Of a stretch of 64,000 nt of DNA, positions 40,701 to 47,314 are shown in pieces. Within the stretch, counting starts at the first letter, position 1. Every line of letters begins with the position of its first letter. Origin of the DNA: Hippasteria phrygiana (lineage: Eukaryota > Echinodermata > Asteroidea > Valvatida > Goniasteridae). The stretch is taken from positions 193,501 through 257,500 of the forward strand of contig JAZGUH010000756.1 in the NCBI GenBank assembly GCA_037893225.1, in the 5' to 3' direction. The translations under genes were made by a program, and so were the position numbers. Below the pieces are notes generated by a model. It was given only the letters and a program-made list of their open reading frames with translations. It was not told the origin of the DNA and ran no database searches.

Positions 40701-43071
40701 TTTATTATAGACATGATAGAAAAGGAAATATGGAAACCAAACAGCCTGCACCCGAGTTTGAAAAATGGACGGCCAAGAAACTGCAAGACTTTATTGTAGC
40801 AAGGGAAGTACCCATATTTGCCAAATGATATTTAGAGATATTTGTGTACACAATTACAATGCTGCCTAAGTTTTATGCTGGGTAGGAGCCCCATAACAGA
40901 TGAGATAAAACAGAGAACTGCTGCTATACAGTGGAGGCTAATGCTGAATGGAGGTGTAATCCAACTACCAGACCCTGAAACCTTTCAGTTTCCACACCTG
41001 GGTCACAGAGGTGGGTAAGAGGTGATTGAACCGGGTCACATGGGTAAGGCAAGGAAAGTGCCACTAGGCCAACCTAGTGAAACTAAAAGTTTGGCTTCAA
41101 ATTTTAAAGCTGCTACTCTATACAGACACTACATATATGTAACTGATAAAAAGTACTTCAGGTTGACACGCAGACTCCAGGAAATAATTCCAAGTAGTCT
41201 TGTTGTGGGTGGTTCAATTCCACTAGTGCTTCAGGTTCTACATGTACGTGACTGTGTCTAGAACAGTAGCTGGTCACTTTGCATACACAGATCATATGCG
41301 TCTTTTCTCTGAAGCACACATAAAAAGTTCACTGTTTTAAATGTTCTCAGATCAATAAATTTGTCTGTTTCAGATATAGCTATGAGAGTAATTTGCATTT
41401 GTTTAAATTAATTCCTTGTCATCTACAGTGTCGTATCCTCGCACACATAAAATACTGTCGATGCTCTCTGTCCGGTACAGTCTGCAATGTGTGAAATGGT
41501 TGCTGCAGATTCAAGTGCTGCTTGTGACTCGTCCACCAGTTTCAATACTTTGAAGCTTTTGCACATGACCTTTGACAATCAGCCTGTAAATGAAAGAAGG
41601 AAAAATTGAACATTAAGTTTTATTTACATAACATACTTTGTGAAAGATTATAACTATAAGAAAAGCTATGCTTTAGTGATGTACATGCAAGTGCACATCA
41701 CTATCCCCGATGACCAAATGACCATCAGGGTCCCATCATAATCCGATCGGCATCATAACCATAAAAAAACAATCAAATCACATTTTTACATAATCCCCGT
41801 GCATAATAATCATTAACCCTAACTTCCTAGAGTGTGTGGAAAATCAGGACTCGATCAGGACTGTTAAGGTTAAAGTGTTGACCATTTCTGCAATTTTATT
41901 TGGGCTGCTACATGTACTATGTGCTTCTGTCATTCCTGTATCCGAAAATGGCACAATGATCTCCTTTGCATGTTTTTAGACATCTCCATTAAATTTTGTT
42001 TCCTTTAAAACAAAACAAAAATAACAGATTTTTCTGAGCTGCTATTGGAAAGATTCTTCTTAAATACCCCAAGGAACAGCAAAATCTTTAAAAATAACCG
42101 AATCTCCTTGATAACAACCTGTTATTTCAAGATTTATGTAAAATCTGTAAAAACCAAATGAGGCTGAAATCAACATATTGAGTCAACATATTTTGAGTGA
42201 CCATTCACTGTGCCAAGAACATCTAACACAAAACACAAACATTCTTCCCCATATTGCACGAAAATTTCCTGACTCACTCCCCGAAAATTTAATGTGGTAC
42301 AAAATACATGTATTTAGACAATTCTGAACACAAACAGATGCTTATTTTCCACGATTTTGCCGTTTCTGACCGTTTTTGGGAAAGAGTTCCATATCCGGCC
42401 ATCACTTAGACCTCGTGCACAAAGTCTATGAGCCATGACGGAAAAAGTCAATTTTCAAAGAATAAGTTGCAATTTTTTCCCTCCTAAATTCGTGTTTCTT
42501 CATCAGATTTACACTTTTTGGTAGTTTTAAATTAAAGTCGTATTAACGGAAAATAAGTGATGGCCGGGTATGGAACTCTTTCCAAAAATACTACAGTCAA
42601 CAATCCTGCTGTGATACGAATTCAAAACATAAACAGAGTTGAGCTACATGGCCTTGGCTAGGCTGCGGCTAGATACGTATATACGTACATACTGATCAAA
42701 TTCAAAGGCTACTGCACTTGCACGTGGATTTTCAAAATAATTTTCACACCCAAAGGTAGCTCAATGGTCCCCTTTTCATTTTTCTTCAACTTTGCATGGA
42801 ATATTTTTTCGTTTTAAATGAATAAAGAGAGATTTTTCAGAGCAGCTCTTACCTCCCCATGCCTTTTACGTTGCGCTTGTGACGTCATTTTCTGATCGGC
42901 CCCCCTAAGAAATCACGTGACCACATTTTCAATCCAAGATGGCGGTATCCGCGAAACGGCTTATGGTCATAAATTATAAAAGCAAACCTGGATTTGTTCT
43001 GTCTTTTTCTTGCAATAAACTATCTGAAGACTTCCAAGCAACAGAAGGATGAACCACCTGCTCACAATCAT
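22791..43071 (-). CDS. Secreted TPR / S9-hydrolase-like protein, N-terminal part, 11 exons (3' partial)
   Basis: Exons in transcript order: 43071-42988, 39176-39072, 38269-38196, 35819-35698, 35123-34966, 34523-34434, 33333-33270, 32277-32211, 24852-24786, 23654-23627, 22917-22791. Every junction has GT/AG and consistent phase, giving 328 residues before the frame runs into the next intron. Residues 1-20 are a signal peptide (MIVSRWFILLLLGSLQIVYC). Residues ~64-115 form a TPR-like helical pair (GWAWSELGSLYATQ). Residues 125-145 read W-H-F-I-G-P-F-V-I-G-K-I-E-V-D-G-D-P-L-E-S. Residues ~210-275 (GWLVGEFAVN, HTIFIDGVFI, AGIHTVYIRLRA) look like a beta-sandwich. From memory this order matches the N-terminal region of large secreted S9/prolyl-oligopeptidase-like alpha/beta hydrolases known from fungi, oomycetes and invertebrates. 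The catalytic Ser-Asp-His domain is not in this window; the next intron would have to span the coiled-coil gene and the 1225-bp array. Confidence 0.72.
23912..24157. mobile_element. MITE with 'caggggccaatttcat' inverted ends
   Basis: The left end reads caggggccaatttcatagag with 'aagcgcaaaaatttgcttag' a little further in. The right end is its imperfect reverse complement (ctaagcaaatttttgtgctt ... gaacttggcccctg). About 246 bp, no coding capacity. This type of 'ggggccaatttcat' palindromic element is, to my recollection, very common in echinoderm and amphioxus genomes. No clear target duplication was seen. Confidence 0.75.
24158..25512. other. Intronic sequence around exon 24786-24852
   Basis: AT-rich intron sequence of the secreted-protein gene on both sides of the small exon at 24786-24852. 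Contains acatgta words. No other exon or recognisable repeat was seen. Confidence 0.4.
25513..25985. repeat. 18-bp GC-rich minisatellite with a unit switch
   Basis: About 15 copies of gccatgtagggagcgagt run from ~25515 to 25795. They switch to another 18-bp unit, gcgaccgcgcggagcgag, and then to variants (gaccagcagagcgag, gaccgtgcggagcgag) up to ~25985. Both unit types share the ggagcgag core and length, so the second evolved from the first. Because 18 is a multiple of 3, all frames stay open and produce long artefactual ORFs on both strands. It lies in an intron of the secreted-protein gene. Confidence 0.95.
25986..26599. other. Intronic sequence
   Basis: AT-rich intron sequence of the secreted-protein gene. 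The minus-strand frame at 26041-26232 ends at a GT-compatible site, but its acceptor is weak and it breaks the phase-consistent exon chain, so I do not call it an exon. Confidence 0.4.
26600..26910. repeat. Decayed relative of the 1225-bp repeat
   Basis: Contains recognisable but diverged phrases of the unit: the 'actctggtacc' region, runs of 'cttgaggtg' and 'tcttgactg', and 'tggatgccctctcctgtgg' resembling the unit's 'ggaagccatctcc'. It is cut on the right by a MITE at 26911. The relative continues at 27539-27680 (gattgaggtgctgatgaaa). Confidence 0.5.
26911..27538. mobile_element. MITE with TTAACCCTAAC inverted ends (copy 1)
   Basis: Begins ttaaccctaactccctaa and ends gttagggttaa, its reverse complement. 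Just inside the ends and repeatedly through the interior are copies of the phrase 'cccgtcaaantccaacac' in both orientations. Shorter relatives lie at 61899-62120 and, with a variant phrase, at 37755-38050. The ends contain the CCCTAA telomere-like hexamer, but only one or two units, so this is not a telomeric array. It interrupts a decayed 1225-bp repeat. Confidence 0.7.
27680..30230. repeat. Detached, diverged copies of the 1225-bp repeat (~2 units)
   Basis: Two consecutive units in the same orientation as the main array, more diverged from it (caatctcatt, tctgccgac, gagtgccctaggg). They retain the 84-codon minus frames at 27762-28016 and 28984-29238. The third unit starts at ~29928 and breaks down after 30230. 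The patch lies about 10.8 kb from the end of the main array, inside an intron of the secreted-protein gene. Confidence 0.95.
30230..31860. repeat. Ancient relatives of the 1225-bp repeat, possibly its source locus
   Basis: Colinear but strongly diverged phrases can be followed: 'cttggatcttgctgaaatctgg' (30665), 'gtataccgagtgcccaaggg' (31010, unit gcatgccgagtaccctaggg), 'gattgaggtactgatgaaaa' (31147), and 'ttggtccataatgatgtt' (31465, unit caaattccataatagtcag). In minus translation the 31400-31540 part (NPATIDKLLQKP, then NIIMDQAEYMFQDVLN) aligns loosely with the unit (NPGKPLFKTG, then NILIMLTIMEF...QDILN). This suggests the satellite arose from a sequence that was once coding. A minus frame at 31669-31851 is otherwise unidentified. 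Confidence 0.5.
31861..32210. other. Intronic sequence with a short 'acaactacaagagaat' repeat
   Basis: Between the decayed repeat and exon 32211-32277. Contains four imperfect copies of 'acaactacaagagaata' at about 31990-32040; nothing else was recognised. Confidence 0.4.
32440..32640. repeat. 10-bp minisatellite (tttccattca)
   Basis: About 20 tandem units of tttccattca, with variants tttccactga and tttccattta at the right half. Intronic, just upstream (minus sense) of exon 32211-32277. Confidence 0.95.
32641..33269. other. Intronic sequence
   Basis: AT-rich intron of the secreted-protein gene with a poly-G run at 33047-33055. No recognisable element. Confidence 0.35.
33849..34090. mobile_element. 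hAT-like MITE, copy 1, with 8-bp target duplication
   Basis: Starts cagagttgtatt and ends aatacaactctg. The element is flanked on both sides by ccatatag (33841-33848 and 34091-34098), an exact 8-bp target duplication. The interior has variable numbers of 'caagtcctttca' words and a conserved core 'atgacaaaggaatgc'. No coding capacity. Eight-base duplications and CAG..CTG ends are typical of the hAT superfamily. Confidence 0.9.
34780..34862 (-). repeat. tRNA-derived SINE fragment
   Basis: Contains 'ggtgggattcgaacttgggt' followed by 'cacagaggtggaaagcaggg' and 'ctgctaggccaacctgac'. The reverse complement carries a B-box (GTTCGAATCCC). The same sequence, more diverged, is at 40985-41080 and 56440-56512. 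Confidence 0.6.
35978..36367. mobile_element. Palindromic MITE (ttagggagcactgcc ends), copy 1
   Basis: The left end reads ttagggagcactgcctaacc with 'ggtcgggccaggcc' inside. The right end is its imperfect reverse complement (ggcctggcccaaccatgggt ... ggcagtactccctta). The interior includes 'tctataatcccctg' and 'tgttcacccagac'. A second copy of the family follows immediately. Confidence 0.75.
36366..37214. mobile_element. Palindromic MITE, copy 2, split by a nested element
   Basis: Same family as the preceding copy: it starts ttagttagggtggagtg and ends 'cactcctcccttagctaa'. Its body contains 'tgatttgtg(acc...)ggctcacaatagc'. The equivalent uninterrupted phrase in copy 1 is 'gtgatttgtggctcac' (~36266). 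The interruption is the 444-bp element at 36665-37108. Confidence 0.75.
36665..37108. mobile_element. MITE with gtgacccgctctgc ends and 4-bp duplication, copy 1
   Basis: Ends are gtgacccgctctgcaaaaag and its reverse complement. It is flanked by attt on both sides (36661-36664 and 37109-37112). The empty-site equivalent in the neighbouring copy of the host MITE lacks both the element and the duplication. A second copy is at 60057-60513. No ORF of note. Confidence 0.9.
37215..37754. other. Intronic sequence with an unidentified minus-strand frame
   Basis: A minus-strand frame of 176 codons (37215-37745) begins TPRHRAVIKDLDAQFLDTNL. The first ~40 residues look protein-like, but the rest does not, and it does not fit the exon chain of the surrounding gene. 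Possibly a transposon remnant; unidentified. Confidence 0.3.
37755..38050. mobile_element. MITE-like element with ccctaac/gttaggg ends
   Basis: Begins accctaaccctgttgaatcc and ends aggggttagggttt. The interior carries five or more copies of the phrase 'tgttggattnagcagg', analogous to but different from the phrase in the TTAACCCTAAC elements at 26911 and 61899. Confidence 0.5.
38828..39046. mobile_element. hAT-like MITE, copy 2, with 8-bp target duplication
   Basis: Starts aagtgatgtagtcgag and ends ctcgactacatcactg. It is flanked by actgaaat at 38820-38827 and 39047-39054. Shares the core 'atgacaaaggaatgc' with the copies at 33849 and 57698. Inserted 26 bp from the exon at 39072 of the secreted-protein gene. 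Confidence 0.9.
39177..40035. other. Intron 1 sequence of the secreted-protein gene (right of exon 2)
   Basis: Contains two oppositely oriented words 'aggtcagctctacc' and 'gtcgagctgacctgtga' around 39535-39600, possibly a small foldback. No exon was recognised. Confidence 0.35.
40036..42966. mobile_element. 2.9-kb element with ~240-bp terminal inverted repeats
   Basis: The left arm (40036-40262) starts ccataagccgtttcgcggat and continues through 'gccatcttggattgaaaatg', 'cacgtgatttctta', 'atgacgtcacaagcgcaac' and 'ctttgcatgga'-like sequence. The right arm (~42735-42966) is its reverse complement with few differences. Short tataaaa words lie a few bases outside both ends and may be a degenerate target duplication. 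The interior holds a SAP-like coding scrap (FEKWTAKKLQDFIVARE at ~40769-40819), a SINE fragment (~40985-41080), a (ttta)n run and a small minus-strand open stretch (41447-41569), but no intact transposase. It fills most of intron 1 of the secreted-protein gene. Confidence 0.8.
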
Positions 43072-43084
43072 TTCTGCTTGTTGG

Positions 43085-43260
43085 CACATATAATTTGCCA
43101 AAACGTAGGCTTTGTTTTTAGGTCACAAACTCCGGCATTTCGCGTCCTGGCGCTAGCGCGCGAGGTTCAATTTTTCTAATTTGTGCACGATGGCGCGGCC
43201 GTGTAGCGCATGCGACAATCAATGTGAGAAGTCAAGATGCAAACATCAGCTGGGTACCCG
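43085..43260. promoter_or_regulatory. CpG-rich presumed promoter of the secreted-protein gene
   Basis: Directly upstream (minus sense) of the signal-peptide exon is a short CpG-rich stretch (gcgctagcgcgcgagg, gatggcgcggccg) unlike the AT-rich surroundings. It also contains a plus-strand ATG at 43190 in fair context, so a bidirectional promoter is conceivable. There is no TATA box at a convincing distance. Confidence 0.3.
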
Positions 43261-43499
43261 ACTATTTTGGCTTGTCAGCGTGGGGTGGGCGTTCTTGTTG
43301 CTTTCGGGTGGGGGGGGGGTACTTTACGTGATATTCCCCGACAAATATCATCGCAAAAACAAAATGGACAGTACACATTTTTCAAACTTATATCCCTCCA
43401 CTACTTGTAAGGGTAATTTAATTCAGTTACAATTCCCTCAAAAATCATGATCTCTTCATAATTCATAATTTGATGATGCAAACAAAAAGGGAAACCTCC

Positions 43500-44035
43500 G
43501 AATTTACTATGCGTATGGGTCTTACTACCTGTATGGGTCTTATAGTGTTATGTATAAGAACAAAACAAAGATAATGGCACCACCAATCGATAAAGAGCAA
43601 CCCCGTCTTTTGTACAAATATTTTTGCAAAAATCCTAGATCTGTCCCTGAGATCAGAACATTACTCATTACCAGAACCCTCCCTACCACCTCCACCACCA
43701 CCACCTCCACCACCACCACCTCCACCACCACCACCTCCACCACCACCACCTCCACCACCACCACCTCCACCACCACCACCTCCACCACCACCACCTCCAC
43801 CACCACCACCTCCACCACCACCACCTCCACCACCACCACCTCCACCACCACCACCTCCACCACCACCACCTCCACCACCACCACCTCCACCACCACCACC
43901 TCCACCACCACCACCTCCACCACCACCACCTCCACCACCACCACCTCCACCACCACCACCTCCACCACCACCACCTCCACCACCACCACCTCCACCACCA
44001 CCACCTCCACCACCACCACCACCACCACCAGACGT
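43500..44035. repeat. 15-bp minisatellite (ccaccaccaccacct)
   Basis: The repeat proper is 43681-44031: about 23 almost perfect units of ctccaccaccaccac. As a multiple of three it leaves open frames in several registers (Thr/Ser-rich on plus, Val/Glu or Trp/Arg-rich on minus); these are artefacts. The preceding 43261-43680 holds only short unremarkable sequence with a poly-G run. Confidence 0.95.
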
Positions 44036-44427
44036 AATTAACCAAAGATATCAAGCAAACACCAAAAACAAAAAGCCTCAGATAGCCTACTTTCACTCTT
44101 GTTTCACACTCTTAAATTGTATTGTTTTGTTTTCAACAGAAAAAAATGACATGTAAAAACCATACAGATATAGGCCTACTGTCCATGCTCAACAAATCAG
44201 ATTTTGTATTCTTCTAATTTTCAAATTGTACATTTTATTTGAACATATTTTTTTAATATTTTGAGCATGTGGAAGCCTCGAAAAGGGATTTACTTTTGCA
44301 AGTCTATCTAGCCAACAAAAATTCATAATCGGGAAAATTAGCTTGCCTAACGTTTCAAACTTAAGCAAGTTCTTTCTCAAAGGCAAACATTCTGACCAGT
44401 GGGAACCGAGTTATTGCCAGATATGAT
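44036..44427. other. Repeat-flanking sequence
   Basis: AT-rich; contains 'caagttctttctcaaaggca' at ~44368, a phrase that recurs in a hairpin at 58694. No gene was seen. Confidence 0.35.
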
Positions 44428-44790
44428 GATGCGATCAAGCAAAATCAGTCGGAACTCGGCAATCCTTGTTTTGAGATAGATATGGGCCAAAATATGGGGT
44501 GGAAAAATCAAAATTGACCTTTTTACAAAAAACAGAAGGAAAGCAAACTTCTTTCACATGAACATATGACATGTATTATAAGTGTGCTAAAATGACTAAA
44601 TTAAAGTACTGTAACTTTAAACTTGATTTTCTGTTTCTTGTGCCGGTGTTCAAATATTTGTAACTTTTAACCAAAGGTCGTATTCACATGGGGGTTTTCA
44701 CTAATATGGAGCTTGAAGTATGCTACAAATGAATATGTAAAAATCTCAAAATTATACAGGGCCTACAGACTGATTTTGCTTGATCGCATC
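44428..44790. mobile_element. MITE with gatgcgatcaagcaaaatca inverted ends
   Basis: A perfect 23-bp inverted repeat joins 44428-44450 and 44768-44790. The 317 bp between are AT-rich and noncoding. Target duplication not resolved (atat on both sides is possible). Confidence 0.7.
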
Positions 44791-45074
44791 ACATATAATT
44801 CACCATTTCTAAAGTAAGTATTCGACAGCTACATGTAAATATGGGCAAATGTTTTTGTTCAATGCATTGTTCAAGGTAAATTACTTTTGTATTGCTAGAA
44901 AAATAGCAATTTACATTTTTAAGTTTTTTTTTTCAATTGAAACTTGACCAAATTAAAGTACAGACATTACATCTTTTAAGGTTTTCTAATCCATATCCCA
45001 AAATTCAATACTTGTTTTTCAACATATTTACTTTTTCAATAAATGATCAATAAAATAATAAATATGTACACAAA

Positions 45075-46157
45075 AAGATATCCGGCAGGTTAAAGTCTCC
45101 TGCAAGGATAATCTGACTACTTCTTGGTATCCTATGGAGAGCTGTGTCGAGATCATTTACGTAATTTTGATCCGACAAAGTAATACCAAAATGTTTTCTG
45201 CTGGTTTTCCTTTTACATGTATGCTGGCCCAGATGGATTCACAATCAGTTTGCAAATCATGTTCTTCCCTTGCTACCAAGTGTGTCTTTAAAGCTAAAAA
45301 GACACCGCCGCCATTTGTAATTGTGTTCCGATCCCTGCGGAATATTTGATATTGAGCTGGTAAAAATTCACTTGAATAAATTGTGTCACGCAACCAGGTT
45401 TCAGTTCCTACAATGATATCAGGATTCTCTGTCTCAAGTAGGGCCTGGAACTGGGAGATTTTATTGCAGATACTCTGAAAATTGATATTAAGAATCTTCA
45501 GCGACGTATTCTGACGAGGGGGCTTCTTATACAGTTGTTTAATACAGTATGGTTCGGTCTCCTTGGGCTAGATGAGTACGATGGACTTCCTAAATTTCTT
45601 AAACAAAAGTCAAAGTTTTCACTTGATTTGTTACTATTATCCAGGTTTTCCAAGGTACTGAAGGGATTGTTAGACACATCTAACAAAGTTGGAAATAATG
45701 ATGAGTTTGTAAAGTTTGGCAGACCACATTTGTAACATATCCAGTTGTAGGAGCTGTGTTGCATATGGGCGTTGTAGTTAAGATCGTTCATTCCCGTACA
45801 TTTGTTATGGTACCATACTAAACATTCCTCACATTCCATGGCTTTTTGGTTTGAATTGACATTTTTTCCACAGATTCCACATGGGTATTTAGGTTTTCTA
45901 ACAGTTCCAGGGCCTGGGTTAGTTTGAATATTACCACAAAGGAGCAGAATGAGAGACAGTCTTAAGTTGACGATACCAGCAGGTCTCAACGACATCTTTA
46001 ACTGGCGATAAAAGGTGACAAGGTCCCGCCCGGAGATGTCATTTTTTTTCGTAGACCATGCAGAATTGCCATCTTGCATATTCATAATTATATAATTAGC
46101 ATCGCACGAGGGCGCTAGAGTGACGTCTTCAGAAAACTGTGTAATGCTTTGGAGCAC
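45075..46157 (-). mobile_element. Non-LTR retrotransposon remnant: 2A-like motif, PHD finger, endonuclease
   Basis: Minus frame 46157-45498 encodes a leader ending LRLSLILLLCGNIQTNPGPG, the hallmark of 2A-like ribosome-skipping peptides at the N-terminus of some CR1/L2-type ORF2 proteins. A PHD-type zinc finger follows (CGIC, MECEEC, WYHNKC, WICYKC). After a frame change at ~45500, the strand encodes an APE-type endonuclease start (SLKILNINFQSICNK, ENPDIIVGTETWLRD at ~45440-45360, then GGGVFLALK, ESIWASIHV, and IILAGDFNLPDI at ~45080). The sequence stops there: the rest of the endonuclease and the whole reverse transcriptase are absent. One frameshift at the PHD/endonuclease junction and one near 45170 show it is dead. 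Loss of the 3' part is unusual, since target-primed insertion normally truncates the 5' end. Confidence 0.88.
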
Positions 46158-46724
46158 GAATCCTGGGTTCGAATCCTTTGTCCTGTTTAGACTTCTTTTT
46201 CTTGTGGTGTGGAGGATTTTATTTCAAGGGAAAACAAGTCCGAGGACCTGTCTTGGATCTCACATAGCCAAGTAGAAACACTCTGGCAATTCTGGACTAC
46301 GAATTTTTTTGCCATGCATCGGGATTCGAACCCTTTATCCTGCTCCCGACCGATGTAGCCATTTGTTCTTGATGATCGAGGTGTAAATGGGATGCGGATG
46401 GGCCCGGAAAAAGGCCCGTATTTTCGACTGGGTTCAGATTTTGCAAACGAAATGGCGTACAGAACGCGACGCGCCGGTTTTTTTCCAGACCAGCTTGAAA
46501 TGCGGGATGAGGTCGAGGGTAGGGTGGGGTGTTTGTGGTTGGGTGGGGGTTGGGCAGGTACAATGTAATTGCACGCGCAATGCACGTATTTAAACGGACA
46601 ACAATAGGGGACGAAGGGGACATTATTACAAAAATAAATTTAAAAAACCAGATAGTATAAATCCTTAAAAGTAGAACTTTGAGCAAACTAAGTGTTCAAA
46701 CAGGGACAGTATTGCCTTGTACAT
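46158..46724. other. Upstream flank of the retrotransposon
   Basis: Contains two phrases resembling tRNA-like B-boxes (gggttcgaatcctttg at ~46169, gggattcgaaccctttatcc at ~46320), so SINE-derived sequence is likely. The open frames on both strands at 46187-46686 have no recognisable content. Confidence 0.35.
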
Positions 46725-46984
46725 GTGGGTCATTCCATAAATTTGGGGTTTGAAAGTGTGACATTTTTGTATCCCTGTTACACCTGATCTATCTGTGTAT
46801 AATTTCCCATCAAGTATCATTAAAATTTCGCACTATTTATAACTTGTTTGGCAGGTACTTCGCTTTACATAATCAGTCTTGGAGATAGAAGGCATTAAAG
46901 AATGTGTCCTGAATTGCAAAATCTTATGTAACAGGGACACAACAAATTTCACACTTTTGGACCCCAAATTAATGGAATGACCCA
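46725..46984. mobile_element. MITE with tgggtcattccat inverted ends
   Basis: The left end (tgggtcattccataaatttg, then gggtttgaaagtgtgacatt and gtatccctgttac) is mirrored at the right end over roughly 55 bp. 260 bp in total; no coding capacity; no clear target duplication. Confidence 0.75.
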
Positions 46985-47314
46985 TCGTCCACTCGGCCGA
47001 AAGTTATCAACACGAGGTGGCGCCCTTTTCAAACTAAGAGTAGTACCTAGACCCACAGACATATGTCTGTGCCTAGACCGCAGCAGACGTTCGGCATTCG
47101 CAGTCTGATATACGTGCATTATGCACTGAGTGACAGCCGCCTGACGAACGTGCACTGAACAAAAACAACATAGGTTGGTTTGGCCTTTTAAAATATGAAC
47201 AAAAAACGCTTGGTATTAAAACATTCCTAGCTAGAAACATGCAAAAATACGCCCCAAAGGCAGTATGCAAATGCCACAATTGTTCAAGAATAATTTAAAG
47301 ATTTGCTGTGAATA

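Noticed and set aside
41447..41569. Minus open stretch (VMCKSFKVLKLVDESQAALE...) as exon 2 of the secreted-protein gene
   Set aside because: It lies inside the 2.9-kb inverted-repeat element, its acceptor is weak, and exon 1 joins exon 39072-39176 directly in phase with a continuous helix.
43190..43450. Plus-strand gene MARPCSACDNQ...
   Set aside because: Short, runs across a poly-G tract, no homologue recognised; kept only as a promoter-related observation.
43550..44041. Thr/Ser-rich, Val/Glu-rich and Trp-rich long frames
   Set aside because: All are translations of the 15-bp minisatellite, open because the unit is a multiple of three.
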